Origin: Lachnospiraceae bacterium
GTDB taxonomy: Bacteria; Bacillota; Clostridia; Lachnospirales; Lachnospiraceae
DNA length: 64,000 nt
Direction: 5' to 3'
Assembly (NCBI GenBank): GCA_022791755.1
Contig: JAAVZR010000008.1
Location: 62,001 to 126,000, forward strand
Below the pieces are notes generated by a model. That model ran no database searches. It saw only the letters and a program-made list of their open reading frames with translations, and was not told where the DNA came from. Shown here piece after piece: positions 37,086-46,514 of the stretch. The number at the start of each line of letters is the position of its first letter. Within the stretch, counting starts at the first letter, position 1. Both the position numbers and the translations under genes were made by a program.

Positions 37086-37745
37086 ATGACAAAACGGATA
37101 GAGAGGACCATGGTTTTTCTGAGAGAGAGCCTGGCTAAGAGTCCGTATCTGCAACGTATGCCGGGGCAGCTGGATTACCGCTATGAGCATTCTCTGCGGG
37201 TGGCGGCCATCGGCGCGCAGATCGCCAGGGCCGACGGACTGGATGAGGAGGCTCTGGTGCTGGGAGGCCTGCTTCATGATATCAGCTACTGCGGCGAGTT
37301 CCATACGGAGGAAGACTGGAAAAACCATGGCAGAGTATCGGCCCGGCTGGCCCGACCATGGCTTCAGGAGCTCGGAGTGGAGCCGGATATCGTAGAACAG
37401 CTGTGCTATGGCATCGCGATTCATGTGGATGACGAGGCGGATTTCGACGGAGAACGGACGGTGCTGGCGGAGCTGATCGGCGACTGCGATAATATCGACC
37501 GTTATGATGTCTACCGGGTATATGAGACGCTGGAGGGATCGGGATTCAGCACTATGAGTGCGAAGGACCAGCTGGCCTGGCTGGAAAAGAGGCTGCCCCG
37601 GATGCAGGCCTATGCAGAGCTCGGGCTGACGACGCCGGAAGCCACGAGGCTCTGGCGGGAGCGGGCGCAGATGCAGCTGGTATTTCATACCCGGCTGTAT
37701 GAGCAGCTGAGGATGCCGCATGGGGAGAGCCTGCTGACTTTTTGA
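37086..37745 (+). CDS. HD-domain phosphohydrolase-like protein
   Basis: A 219-residue HD-superfamily protein. The metal-binding pattern is visible: YRYEHSLRVAAIGAQIA (first His), GGLLHDISYCGEF (HD), GRVSARLARPW, and IGDCDNIDRYDVYRV (Asp). It most resembles small HD domains that act on nucleotides or related phosphates. Start ATG 37086 follows AAGGAGG. It lies between an aminotransferase and proS with short spacing, so it is probably in the same transcript. Substrate unknown. Confidence 0.85.
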   Translation: MTKRIERTMVFLRESLAKSPYLQRMPGQLDYRYEHSLRVAAIGAQIARADGLDEEALVLGGLLHDISYCGEFHTEEDWKNHGRVSARLARPWLQELGVEPDIVEQLCYGIAIHVDDEADFDGERTVLAELIGDCDNIDRYDVYRVYETLEGSGFSTMSAKDQLAWLEKRLPRMQAYAELGLTTPEATRLWRERAQMQLVFHTRLYEQLRMPHGESLLTF

Positions 37746-37783
37746 TTATAAGATTATAACTGGAAAACGGAGGAGATAAAGGA

Positions 37784-39223
37784 ATGGTAAAGGAAAAGAA
37801 GCTGGTGGAGGCGATCACATCCATGGATGCGGATTTCGCCCAGTGGTATACCGATGTGGTGACGAAGGCGGAGCTGATCGACTATTCCAGCGTAAAAGGC
37901 TGTATGGTGATTAAGCCGGCCGGTTATGCGATCTGGGAAAATATCCAGAAGGAGCTGGACAGAAGGTTTAAGGAGACAGGCGTGGAGAACGTATACATGC
38001 CCATGTTCATTCCGGAGAGCCTTTTACAGAAGGAGAAGGATCATGTGGAGGGGTTCGCTCCGGAGGTGGCGTGGGTGACCCACGGCGGACTGGAGCCCTT
38101 GCAGGAGCGCCTGTGTGTGCGTCCCACCTCTGAGACGTTGTTCTGCGATTTTTATGCCAGAGAGATCGAGTCTTACCGGGATCTGCCCAAGGTCTATAAT
38201 CAGTGGTGCTCCGTAGTGCGCTGGGAGAAGACGACGAGACCTTTCCTTCGCTCCCGGGAATTTCTGTGGCAGGAGGGGCACACCGCCCATGCCACGGCGG
38301 AGGAGGCCGAGGAGCGAACGGTTCAGATGCTGAATCTGTATGCGGATTTCTGCGAGGAGGTGCTGGCCATACCGGTGGTCAAGGGCCGCAAGACGGATAA
38401 GGAGAAGTTTGCGGGAGCTCAGTCCACCTACACGATCGAGGCGATGATGCATGACGGCAAGGCGTTGCAGTCCGGCACCAGCCATAATTTCGGCGATGGC
38501 TTTGCCAGGGCCTTTGAGATCCAGTTTTCCGACCGGAATAATCAGCTTCAGTATGTCCATCAGACGTCCTGGGGACTGAGCACCCGTCTGATCGGCGGCA
38601 TCATCATGGTGCACGGCGATGACAGCGGTCTGGTGCTGCCGCCCCGCATCGCGCCGGTTCAGGTGATGGTGATCCCGATTCAGCAGCGAAAGGAAGGGGT
38701 GCTGGAAAAAGCGGAGGAAGTCCGTCGGTCGCTTTTGGAGGCGGGAATCCGTGTAAAGACCGATGATTCGGACAAGAGCCCTGGCTGGAAATTCAGTGAG
38801 CAGGAGATGCGCGGTATCCCGATCCGTGTGGAGATCGGTCCGAAAGATATCGCCGCCGGCCAGGCCGTGCTGGTGCGCCGCGATACCAGGGAGAAGCTGG
38901 CGGTATCTCTTGACAGTCTGGCGGCAGAGGCCGGCAAGCTTTTGGATACGATCCAGTCCGATATGCTCCAGCGGGCCAGAGCGCACCGGGACGCTCATAC
39001 CAGCACAGCTCATACTTATGAGGAGTTTAAGGAGCTGATCGAAACCCGGCCCGGCTTTGTGAAGATGATGTGGTGCGCAGACCAGGAATGTGAGAACCGG
39101 ATCAAGGAAGACACCACGGCGACTTCCCGCTGCATGCCCTTTGAGCAGGAGCAGATCGGGGATGTCTGCCCGGTGTGCGGGAAGAAGGCCAAAGCCATGG
39201 TATACTGGGGGAAGGCGTATTAA
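37784..39223 (+). CDS. proS: Prolyl-tRNA synthetase, eukaryote/archaeal-like (ProS type 3)
   Basis: Charges tRNA-Pro with proline. The 479-residue length, the lack of an insertion domain, and the C-terminal end VYWGKAY mark the type 3 synthetase. Class II motifs: [55 protein letters not shown], and [14 protein letters not shown]. The C-terminal domain has cysteines arranged for zinc ([18 protein letters not shown], then [12 protein letters not shown]). Start ATG 37784 follows GGAGG. The next gene, cca, starts 2 bp after its end. Confidence 0.97.
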   Translation: MVKEKKLVEAITSMDADFAQWYTDVVTKAELIDYSSVKGCMVIKPAGYAIWENIQKELDRRFKETGVENVYMPMFIPESLLQKEKDHVEGFAPEVAWVTHGGLEPLQERLCVRPTSETLFCDFYAREIESYRDLPKVYNQWCSVVRWEKTTRPFLRSREFLWQEGHTAHATAEEAEERTVQMLNLYADFCEEVLAIPVVKGRKTDKEKFAGAQSTYTIEAMMHDGKALQSGTSHNFGDGFARAFEIQFSDRNNQLQYVHQTSWGLSTRLIGGIIMVHGDDSGLVLPPRIAPVQVMVIPIQQRKEGVLEKAEEVRRSLLEAGIRVKTDDSDKSPGWKFSEQEMRGIPIRVEIGPKDIAAGQAVLVRRDTREKLAVSLDSLAAEAGKLLDTIQSDMLQRARAHRDAHTSTAHTYEEFKELIETRPGFVKMMWCADQECENRIKEDTTATSRCMPFEQEQIGDVCPVCGKKAKAMVYWGKAY

Positions 39224-39224
39224 G

Positions 39225-40589
39225 ATGGAGCAGATCCGGATTTCCATGCCCCCGGCGGCGGCCCGCATCATTCACCGGCTGGAGGCCGCCGGTCACGAGG
39301 CTTATATCGTGGGCGGCTGTGTCAGGGACAGTCTGCTGGGAAGAGAGCCCGGCGACTGGGATATCACGACCTCGGCCAGGCCTCAGGAGGTGAAGGCTCT
39401 GTTTCGCCGTACCATAGATACGGGCATCCGCCATGGAACGGTGACGGTCATGGACGGCCGGGAGGGCTTTGAAGTCACCACCTACCGGCTGGACGGGGTC
39501 TATGAGGACGGAAGGCATCCGGTGAATGTGGAATTTACCCGAAGCCTTTCGGAGGACTTAAAGAGGCGCGATTTTACGATCAATGCCATGGCCTATAATG
39601 AGACGGCAGGCCTGGTGGACGAGTTTGACGGGATCGGAGATATCAGGCGGCGGATTATACGCTGTGTGGGTTCTCCGAAAGAGCGCTTTGGCGAGGATGC
39701 CCTGCGCATGATGAGAGCGCTGCGCTTCTGTGCGCAGCTGGGATTTGAGGCGGAGGTACAGACGCTCGGGGCGGTGAAGAAGCTGGCCCATACCTTGGAT
39801 AAAATCAGCAGAGAGCGGATCCAGGCAGAGTTAAACAAGCTTCTGGTATCCGCCCATCCCGGATATTTCCGGCTCATGTATGAGACAGGACTTACGAAGG
39901 TGTTTATTCCGGAGTTTGACCGGCTGATGGAGGTTCCTCAGCATAATCCTTACCATTGCTACAGTGTGGGAGAGCATACCCTGAGAGCGGTGGAGGAGGC
40001 GCCTGAGGATCTGACGCTGCGGCTTACGATGCTGCTTCACGATATCGCCAAGGGATGGACCGGTTCCACGGACGAGAAGGGCTGCGATCATTTCTACGGC
40101 CATGCCGTGGAGGGGGCCGCATGGGCGGAGGAGTTTTTGCGAAGACTGAAATATGATAACGATACGATAAGGAAGGTATCCCTGCTGGTGAAATGGCACG
40201 ATGTGCGATTTGTACCGGCGAAGAAGAGTATCCGGCGGCTGATGCACGCCATGGGACCGGAGACGTTTCCTTCCTTTCTGGCAGTGTACCGTGCCGATAC
40301 CATGGCAAAGAGCGAGTTTGCGAGGGAAAGGATACTGCCGCAGCTAAAGGCGGCCGAAGAGCTGGCCGGGGAGATCCTGGCGGAGGGATCGTGTCTGTCT
40401 CTGAAGGAGCTGGCAGTGAAGGGAAGCGATCTGATCGCTGCCGGAATGAAGCCGGGACCGGAACTGGGGCAGGAGCTCGACCGTCTTTTAAACCTGGTGA
40501 TTGAGGACCCGTCCCGCAATACCAGGGACTACCTGATGAAGCAGTTGGCGGAGGTTGGGCAGGATAAAACGGACAGGGATGAAATTTGA
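39225..40589 (+). CDS. cca: CCA tRNA nucleotidyltransferase
   Basis: Adds or repairs the 3' CCA of tRNA. The 454 residues show the class II head with EAYIVGGCVRDSLLGREPGD and the metal-binding DWDIT, followed by RRFTINAMAYNE-like RRDFTINAMAYNE, the base-specific EDALRMMRALRFCAQLGF, then an HD domain (LLHDIAKGW) in the C-terminal half. It is 2 bp downstream of proS. Start 39225 was chosen because it begins the conserved region and follows GGGGGAAGG; the frame is open to 39090 inside proS. The HD domain suggests a bifunctional enzyme with phosphatase/phosphodiesterase activity, as in other family members. Confidence 0.96.
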   Translation: MEQIRISMPPAAARIIHRLEAAGHEAYIVGGCVRDSLLGREPGDWDITTSARPQEVKALFRRTIDTGIRHGTVTVMDGREGFEVTTYRLDGVYEDGRHPVNVEFTRSLSEDLKRRDFTINAMAYNETAGLVDEFDGIGDIRRRIIRCVGSPKERFGEDALRMMRALRFCAQLGFEAEVQTLGAVKKLAHTLDKISRERIQAELNKLLVSAHPGYFRLMYETGLTKVFIPEFDRLMEVPQHNPYHCYSVGEHTLRAVEEAPEDLTLRLTMLLHDIAKGWTGSTDEKGCDHFYGHAVEGAAWAEEFLRRLKYDNDTIRKVSLLVKWHDVRFVPAKKSIRRLMHAMGPETFPSFLAVYRADTMAKSEFARERILPQLKAAEELAGEILAEGSCLSLKELAVKGSDLIAAGMKPGPELGQELDRLLNLVIEDPSRNTRDYLMKQLAEVGQDKTDRDEI

Positions 40590-40673
40590 CAGTACGGTTT
40601 ACGGCTTATGAGCTTATGGGCAGTGTGACTGTAAACCGCAGCAATCTGACAGGAAATGAGGTAGATAGAAGGA

Positions 40674-41420
40674 ATGAAACCGGATTTGTTTTCAATAGGG
40701 TCCGTCACTGTCCATGGCTATGGCTTGATGATCGCCATAGGCGTGCTGGCGGCGGTTATGGCCGCGGAAAAGCGGGCTCCCAGGCTGGGGCTGAACGGAG
40801 AGCATATTTTCAATATCGCGGTCTGGGGCGTGGCAGGGGGAGTCATCGGCGCCAAGGTACTGTACTGGATCGTGGAGCTGCCGGATATCCTGGCGGATCC
40901 GTCGATTCTTCTGGATATCGGCCATGGCTTTGTGATCTATGGCGCGATCCTGGGAGGAATTTTGGGGGGCTTTCTGTACTGCCGTGTGAAAAAGCTGAAT
41001 TTCCTGGCGTATTTCGACCTGGTGATGCCGTCGGTGGCTCTGGCCCAGGGGTTTGGCCGTCTGGGCTGTCTGCTGGCCGGCTGCTGCTATGGAAAACAGA
41101 CGGACAGCTGGTTTCATATCGTTTTTACCGAATCGGATCTGGCGCCCAGGGGCGTGCCGCTGATCCCCACCCAGATCATTTCCAGTGCGGCGAACTTTCT
41201 GCACTTTGCAGTGCTTTTGTGGATTGCAAAGCGGGTAAAGGGCGACGGGCAGGTGGCCGGTTTTTATCTGATCTTCTACAGCGTGGGACGGTCTCTCATC
41301 GAACTTTTGCGGGATGATCCCAGAGGAGCGGTGGGCGGTCTGTCTACATCGCAGTTTATCTCTCTGTTTATTCTGGCTGCCGGGATTGGGCTGGTGGCCG
41401 TGAGAGGAAGAAGGAAGTAG
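40674..41420 (+). CDS. lgt: Prolipoprotein diacylglyceryl transferase
   Basis: Transfers diacylglycerol from phosphatidylglycerol to the lipobox Cys of prolipoproteins. The 248-residue membrane protein starts IGSVTVHGYGLMIAIGVL, the typical H-x-Y-G motif, and has FGRLGCLLAGCCYGKQTD as the Lgt signature. Seven membrane segments are plausible. AGAAGGA sits just before ATG 40674. Many lipoproteins occur in this window, consistent with a central role. An 84-bp gap separates it from cca. Confidence 0.94.
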   Translation: MKPDLFSIGSVTVHGYGLMIAIGVLAAVMAAEKRAPRLGLNGEHIFNIAVWGVAGGVIGAKVLYWIVELPDILADPSILLDIGHGFVIYGAILGGILGGFLYCRVKKLNFLAYFDLVMPSVALAQGFGRLGCLLAGCCYGKQTDSWFHIVFTESDLAPRGVPLIPTQIISSAANFLHFAVLLWIAKRVKGDGQVAGFYLIFYSVGRSLIELLRDDPRGAVGGLSTSQFISLFILAAGIGLVAVRGRRK

Positions 41421-41430
41421 AGGTGAGACG

Positions 41431-41895
41431 ATGATTTCAACAGATGCTCTGGCAAAAGCTATATTGAGTCAGCGGGACGATATTTCTAATAAGAAATTGC
41501 AGAAGCTGGCCTATTATAGCTATGCATGGTATCTGACGATCTATGGGTATAAACTTACGGATATCGTCTTTGAGGCATGGGAGCATGGGCCGGTATCCCG
41601 GTATTTATATAACGAATATCGCCGGTACGGATGGAATACCATACCGCGGTACCGGGGGTTTTTGCTGGTGCCGGATGAGACGCTGGATTTCATTGAGGCA
41701 GTGGTTGATTATTATGGTGACTATGATGCGGACCAGCTGGAGAAAATGACTCACGGGGAGGCCCCCTGGCAGGAGGCCAGACAAGGATATGCCCCCAGTG
41801 AGGCGTCGGATGCCGTGATTTCAGATTTTTCCATCGTCAATTACTATTCCCGCAAGGCCGGCATTCGCAGAGAGATTCTGGCAGGAATGAGGTAG
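41431..41895 (+). CDS. Orphan Panacea-domain protein (DUF4065)
   Basis: A 154-residue protein of the Panacea (SocA/DUF4065) family, which often acts as the antitoxin or chaperone-like part of toxin-antitoxin pairs. The pattern is KKLQKLAYYSYAWYLTIYGY, FEAWEHGPVSRYLYNEYRRY and EKMTHGEAPWQEARQGY. It lies 10 bp after lgt and ends at a good terminator; no toxin gene is adjacent on either side (lgt before, ilvA convergent after). It may be a solitary regulator or phage-defence related module. AGAGGTGAG precedes the start. Confidence 0.88.
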   Translation: MISTDALAKAILSQRDDISNKKLQKLAYYSYAWYLTIYGYKLTDIVFEAWEHGPVSRYLYNEYRRYGWNTIPRYRGFLLVPDETLDFIEAVVDYYGDYDADQLEKMTHGEAPWQEARQGYAPSEASDAVISDFSIVNYYSRKAGIRREILAGMR

Positions 41896-41948
41896 GCAGT
41901 ATTTCCTGATTTTATATAAACAGCCGTTACTTCTAAAAGATTTCCGGG

Positions 41949-41998
41949 GAAGGGGCGCAGAGTATAGGGAGTTCTATATTTTGCAGCCCCTTCTTTTT
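41949..41998 (+). terminator. Terminator after the lgt-Panacea pair
   Basis: Outer arms GAAGGGGC and GCCCCTTC plus an inner TATAG pairing form a long stem followed by five T residues. Confidence 0.8.
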
Positions 41999-42012
41999 CA
42001 TGTCCCGAAGCC

Positions 42013-43218
42013 TTATGCCCGTTCGTTTACCAGCGTAAACCCGGCATCGGTCAGCGCCTGACGGATCTCCCGGATCTGTTCCCCGTCTCTGGTCTCCAGC
42101 CCCAGCTTCAGGAAACAGCTGGTGATGGTCATGCTGGTATCGGCCCTGTCGTGGTACACGCTGACGACGTTTCCGCCGCAGCGGCTGATGATTTCGCTGA
42201 CGCCCTGCAGCTGGCCGGGCTTGTCCTCCAACGCGATCATCAGGTTGGTATTGCGGCCGCTCATGACCAGGCCGCGGGTGATGACGCGATTCAGGATATT
42301 GACGTCGATATTGCCTCCGGATACCAGGCAGACAGCCTTTTTGCCGGCCAGATCCACCTTCCCGAACATGGCGGCTGCCACACTGACAGCGCCGGCTCCC
42401 TCGGCGATCAGCTTCTGCTTCTCGATCAGGGCCAGGATGGCGGCGGCGATCTCATCTTCCGTGACGGTGACGACGCCGTCCACATATTTCTCCACCATGG
42501 AGAAGGTAATGTCGCCGGGATGCTTTACCGCGATGCCGTCGGCAAAGGTGGAGACTGAGTCCAGAGTGATCTGCTCGTGGGTGGCCATGCTGTTAAACAT
42601 GCTGGGAGCGCCGGCGGCCTGGACGCCGTAGACCTTGACATCCGGGCGCAGGCTCTTGATGGCAAAGGCTACGCCGCTGATGAGGCCGCCTCCGCCCACG
42701 GGGACCAGCACCGCGTCCACGCTGTCCAGCTGGTCTAGGATCTCCAGGCCGATGGTGCCCTGACCGGCGATGACCTGCTCGTCGTCAAAGGGATGGATGA
42801 AGGTGGCTCCGGTTTCCTTCTGTAGCCGGCATGCGTAGTCGTAGGCGTCGTCATAGGCCCCCTTTACGAGGCATACCTGGGCGCCCAGGCGCTTGGTGGC
42901 CTCCACCTTGCTGATGGGAGCGCCGTCGGGCATACAGATGGTACTGTGGATATGGTTCCTGGTGGCGGCCAGAGCCACTCCCTGGGCATGATTGCCGGCG
43001 CTGCAGGCGATGATGCCCTTTGATTTTTCTTCTTCCGTCAGCTGGCTGATTTTATAGTAGGCGCCCCGCAGCTTAAAACTGCCGGTGATCTGCAGGTTCT
43101 CGGTTTTCAGATACAGCTCTCCTTCGCTGCCTAAGAGAGGAGCGGCGATCAGGCTTGTCTTGCGGGCCACATCTTTTAGGACAAAGGCGGCATGATAGAT
43201 TTTATCCAGTGTCAGCAT
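42013..43218 (-). CDS. ilvA: Threonine ammonia-lyase with ACT domain
   Basis: Deaminates threonine to 2-oxobutanoate, the entry to isoleucine synthesis, matching the ilv genes at the left of the window. The 401 residues show the PLP lysine motif ITGSFKLRGAYYK, ACSAGNHAQGVALAA, the glycine loop PVGGGGLISGVAFAI, and a C-terminal ACT domain (LMIALEDKPGQLQGVSEII). The length and single ACT domain fit the short TdcB-like/IlvA type of Clostridia. GGAGGG lies upstream of the start. It is alone under its own promoter and divergent from the CotS-like gene. Confidence 0.93.
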   Translation of the reverse strand: MLTLDKIYHAAFVLKDVARKTSLIAAPLLGSEGELYLKTENLQITGSFKLRGAYYKISQLTEEEKSKGIIACSAGNHAQGVALAATRNHIHSTICMPDGAPISKVEATKRLGAQVCLVKGAYDDAYDYACRLQKETGATFIHPFDDEQVIAGQGTIGLEILDQLDSVDAVLVPVGGGGLISGVAFAIKSLRPDVKVYGVQAAGAPSMFNSMATHEQITLDSVSTFADGIAVKHPGDITFSMVEKYVDGVVTVTEDEIAAAILALIEKQKLIAEGAGAVSVAAAMFGKVDLAGKKAVCLVSGGNIDVNILNRVITRGLVMSGRNTNLMIALEDKPGQLQGVSEIISRCGGNVVSVYHDRADTSMTITSCFLKLGLETRDGEQIREIRQALTDAGFTLVNERA

Positions 43219-43318
43219 ATCGAATTCCCTCCGGCCGGCCTGACCGCCGGATCACCACAGGGCAAACATGCCGGTTGGAGCATCCGGGGGCGGGGCCTTT
43301 CTAAATAAATTTCTTATC

Positions 43319-43347
43319 AGTGTACCCGGATCGGGTGAGTTTGTCAA
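43319..43347 (-). promoter_or_regulatory. ilvA promoter
   Basis: On the minus strand, TTGACA (43342-43347), 17-bp spacer, TACACT (43319-43324), leaving a 5' leader of about 95 nt. Confidence 0.7.
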
Positions 43348-43387
43348 GTGCGGGATGAGGAGTTATATTTTTGCGGAGGTTTTGCAC

Positions 43388-43416
43388 GCATTTTTATAGC
43401 GCCTGATTCATACAAT
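43388..43416 (+). promoter_or_regulatory. Sigma-E-type sporulation promoter of the CotS-like gene
   Basis: GCATTTT (43388-43394), 14-bp spacer, CATACAAT (43409-43416). This matches the mother-cell sigma-E consensus (GCATATT-N14-CATACAnT) in element and spacing. The start codon is 31 bp downstream of the -10. Confidence 0.75.
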
Positions 43417-43446
43417 GACAATATCGAAGGAAGCGGAGGGGTAGCG

Positions 43447-44421
43447 GTGAACGAAAAAGGTACTGATGTATTGCAACAATATGACTTGGATATAATCCGA
43501 ACCAGCCGGGTCCGGGGGGCGGTGCTGTGTGAGACCAGGCAGGGCTGCCGGCTGTTGAAAGAATACAGGGGAAGCGAAGCGCGGCTTTGTCAGGTGGAGA
43601 ATGCACTGTCTGCCCTGGAGGGAGTCTCCGGAATCGCTGTGGACCGGGTGATACCCAACCGGGAAGGACAGTTAATCAGTGTAGATGCGGATCAGACCGC
43701 TTATATCGTAAAGGAGTGGAACAGCGGGCGGGAGTGCGATTTGACCAACGAGGGAGAGGTTCTGCGCGGAGTGCGGCTTCTGGCCATGCTGCATACGGGA
43801 CTTCGTCAGGTCTTTGGAGACGAGTGTAAGGAAGGAAACAACCTGAAGGAGGAATACGAGCGCCGTACTGCGGGGCTGCGGCGGACCAGAAGCTATGTAC
43901 GCAGAGTCCGTAACAAGTCAGAGTTTGAACTCTGTATGATGCGCAGCTTCTCCATGTTTTTTGAGCAGGCGGAGGAAGCGCTGCGGCAGCTGGAACTCGA
44001 GGAGGCCGGCGGCACAAAGCCGCAGAAGTATCTTTGCCATGGCGAGTACAGCCATCACCATATTCTTTACGACGGCGAGTTTGCCATGATTACGGATTTT
44101 CTGGGAATGCTGCGGGGCGTGCAGGCCGGCGATCTGTATTACTTTATGCGTAAAGCCATGGAGAAACGAGGATTTTGCTGCCGTACCGGAGAGAGGATTT
44201 TGGAGGAATACGACAGGTATCTGCCGTTGACAAAGGAAGAACGGCATTATCTCTATATCCGTTTTCTTTATCCGGAGAAATATTGGAAGCAGATTAATTA
44301 CTATTATAACTCAAATAAGGCGTGGATTCCTCAGAGAAATACGGATAAGCTGAAAATTCTGGAAGAACAGGAGCCGGAACGCAAGAAGTTTCTGGACTTT
44401 TTGCACCGGAGTGTTATATAA
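43447..44421 (+). CDS. CotS-family spore coat protein (kinase-like fold)
   Basis: A 324-residue CotS/YsxE-type protein with an aminoglycoside-phosphotransferase-like fold. Supporting segments are LLAMLHTGL, KYLCHGEYSHHHILYDGEFA and MITDFLGMLRGVQAGDLYYF, where the HGE and D-F pairs replace canonical kinase motifs, as usual in coat proteins that may not phosphorylate. The C-terminal helical part (RFLYPEKYWKQINYYYNSN) is typical. I chose GTG 43447 because GGAGGGG lies eight bases before it; the frame extends to 43348 but through promoter DNA. The sigma-E promoter and family place it in mother-cell spore coat assembly. Confidence 0.85.
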   Translation: MNEKGTDVLQQYDLDIIRTSRVRGAVLCETRQGCRLLKEYRGSEARLCQVENALSALEGVSGIAVDRVIPNREGQLISVDADQTAYIVKEWNSGRECDLTNEGEVLRGVRLLAMLHTGLRQVFGDECKEGNNLKEEYERRTAGLRRTRSYVRRVRNKSEFELCMMRSFSMFFEQAEEALRQLELEEAGGTKPQKYLCHGEYSHHHILYDGEFAMITDFLGMLRGVQAGDLYYFMRKAMEKRGFCCRTGERILEEYDRYLPLTKEERHYLYIRFLYPEKYWKQINYYYNSNKAWIPQRNTDKLKILEEQEPERKKFLDFLHRSVI

Positions 44422-44527
44422 TAAGAGAAGAACAGGCCGTCCCGGTCTGGTGAAGGAGGCGCCCAAAGGGCGGCCTTCGCGTCCTGAGAATACGGGCGAT
44501 AATAAAGAAACACAGGAGGAAACATTT

Positions 44528-46261
44528 ATGGGCTACAAGGAAACCTATGAAGAGTGGCTGGCGAATCCCTATTTCGATGAAGCTACGAAAGCGGAGCTGG
44601 AATCCATCCGGGGGAATGAGAAGGAGATCGAGGATCGCTTCTATATGTCTCTGGCTTTTGGCACGGCGGGACTGCGGGGCGTCATCGGCGCCGGCACGAA
44701 CCGGATGAATATCTATACCGTGCGCAAGACGACACAGGGACTGGCCAATTATATCAGCAAACTGGGGATGAAGGACAGAGGCGTGGCCATTGCCTACGAC
44801 TCCCGCCGCATGTCGCCGGAATTCGCCGATGAGGCGGCGCTGTGCCTGTGCGCCAATGGAATTAAGGCGTACGTATTTGAATCCCTTCGTCCGACGCCGG
44901 AGCTGTCCTTTGCCGTGCGCACCTTACAATGCATTGCGGGAATTAATATCACCGCCAGCCATAATCCGCCGGAGTACAATGGCTATAAGGTATACTGGGA
45001 GGACGGCGCTCAGATTACGCCGCCCCATGACGGCGGCATCATGGGGGAGGTACAGGCTGTCACGGATTTTGCCGGCGTGAAAACCATGGATAAGGCTGCG
45101 GCGGAGGCTGCGGGCCTCTATGTCTCCATCGGGGCCGATATTGATGACGCCTATATCGCCAGGCTGAAGGCGCAGGTGAAGCGCCCTGACTGTATAGCAG
45201 AGCAGGCAAAGAATATCCGCATCGTCTATTCCCCTCTTCACGGCACCGGCAATATCCCGGCCCGCCGTATCATGAAGGAGCTGGGTTTTGAAAATGTGTG
45301 GGTAGTGCCGGAGCAGGAACTGCCGGACGGGGAATTTCCCACGGTCAGCTATCCGAATCCGGAAGCTGCGGAAGCGTTTACCCTGGGACTGAAGCTGGCG
45401 AGGGAGGTGGATGCGGATCTGGTTCTGGCCACCGATCCTGACGCGGACCGCCTGGGTGTGTATGTGAAGGATGTAAAGAGCGGCGAGTATATCACGCTGA
45501 CCGGTAATATGTCCGGGTGTCTGCTGGCGGATTATGAGATCAGCCAGATCAAAGAGACGCAGGGACTGCCGGAGGACGGCGCCCTGATTAAGACCATCGT
45601 GACCACGAACCTGGCAGATGCCATCGCCCATTACTATGGGGTACGCCTGATCGAGGTGCTGACCGGCTTTAAGTATATCGGCCAGCAGATTCTGGGCTTT
45701 GAGAAGAGCGGACAGGGTACATACCTGTTCGGCTTTGAGGAGAGCTACGGATGCCTGATCGGGACCCATGCCAGAGATAAGGATGCCATCGTAGCGGTCA
45801 TGGCTCTGTGCGAGTGCGCTGCCTATTACAAGAGTAAGAATATGACGCTATGGGATGCCATGATTGCCATGTATGAGCGCTACGGCTATTACAGAGACGA
45901 TATCAGGACCTTTACCCTGAAGGGGAAGGAGGGCCTGGAGAAGATCGCCCGTATCATGGACACGTTGCAGAAGGAATCCCCCGCTCAGATCGGCACATAT
46001 AAGGTGCTGACAGCCAGGGACTATATGAAGGACACGATGACGGATCTGGCCACGGGCCAGGTGAAGCCCACCGGTCTGCCCTCCTCGAAAGTGCTGTACT
46101 ATGAGCTGACCGAAGACGCCTGGGTGTGCGTGAGACCCTCGGGCACGGAGCCGAAGCTGAAGATGTATTATGGGGTCAAGGGAGACTCCATGGAGAGTGC
46201 GAAGGAGAAGTCCGAAGCGCTGGGTAAGGCTCTGGAGGAGATCGTCGAGAAGATCGACTGA
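44528..46261 (+). CDS. Phosphoglucomutase/phosphomannomutase
   Basis: A 577-residue alpha-D-phosphohexomutase interconverting hexose 1- and 6-phosphates. It has the catalytic serine loop ITASHNPPEYNGYKVYW, the metal loop ATDPDADRLGVYV, the sugar-binding FEESYGCLIGTHARDKD, and the phosphate-binding RPSGTEPKLKMYYGVK. The length fits the PgcA-type two-metabolite enzyme of Firmicutes. ATG 44528 follows AGGAGG; an upstream ATG at 44411 would begin within the CotS-like gene. It probably supplies glucose 1-phosphate or mannose phosphate for polymers. Confidence 0.94.
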   Translation: MGYKETYEEWLANPYFDEATKAELESIRGNEKEIEDRFYMSLAFGTAGLRGVIGAGTNRMNIYTVRKTTQGLANYISKLGMKDRGVAIAYDSRRMSPEFADEAALCLCANGIKAYVFESLRPTPELSFAVRTLQCIAGINITASHNPPEYNGYKVYWEDGAQITPPHDGGIMGEVQAVTDFAGVKTMDKAAAEAAGLYVSIGADIDDAYIARLKAQVKRPDCIAEQAKNIRIVYSPLHGTGNIPARRIMKELGFENVWVVPEQELPDGEFPTVSYPNPEAAEAFTLGLKLAREVDADLVLATDPDADRLGVYVKDVKSGEYITLTGNMSGCLLADYEISQIKETQGLPEDGALIKTIVTTNLADAIAHYYGVRLIEVLTGFKYIGQQILGFEKSGQGTYLFGFEESYGCLIGTHARDKDAIVAVMALCECAAYYKSKNMTLWDAMIAMYERYGYYRDDIRTFTLKGKEGLEKIARIMDTLQKESPAQIGTYKVLTARDYMKDTMTDLATGQVKPTGLPSSKVLYYELTEDAWVCVRPSGTEPKLKMYYGVKGDSMESAKEKSEALGKALEEIVEKID

Positions 46262-46329
46262 GAAAATCCTGCTTCCTCTTTGGAAGAGCTCCGGGCTTGT
46301 CTGACGGATTGATCGAAGAAGTAATGAAA

Positions 46330-46377
46330 AGCGGCCCTGTGAGAAGGTCCCGGGAAGGATCTTTTTACAAGGCCGCT
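46330..46377 (+). terminator. Terminator after the phosphohexomutase
   Basis: Arms AGCGGCC and GGCCGCT (46330-46336, 46371-46377) continue into an imperfect inner stem with G-U pairs. A GTTTATTT tail follows, so termination is likely but not strong. Confidence 0.55.
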
Positions 46378-46514
46378 GTTTATTTAATGACTTGTACTTT
46401 TAATGAAAAATCCGACGGATATGGGCTGTCCCTGATTTTGCCGCCGCCCTCTGGTATTTTCACGGGAAATGGTTTATAATAGGAGACAAGCCTATTGGCA
46501 CACAGGAGGAACTT

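Noticed and set aside
37746-37783. T-box or other riboswitch before proS and the ilv genes
   Set aside because: No room or conserved T-box bulge motif before proS, and the upstream region of ilvB is outside the window.
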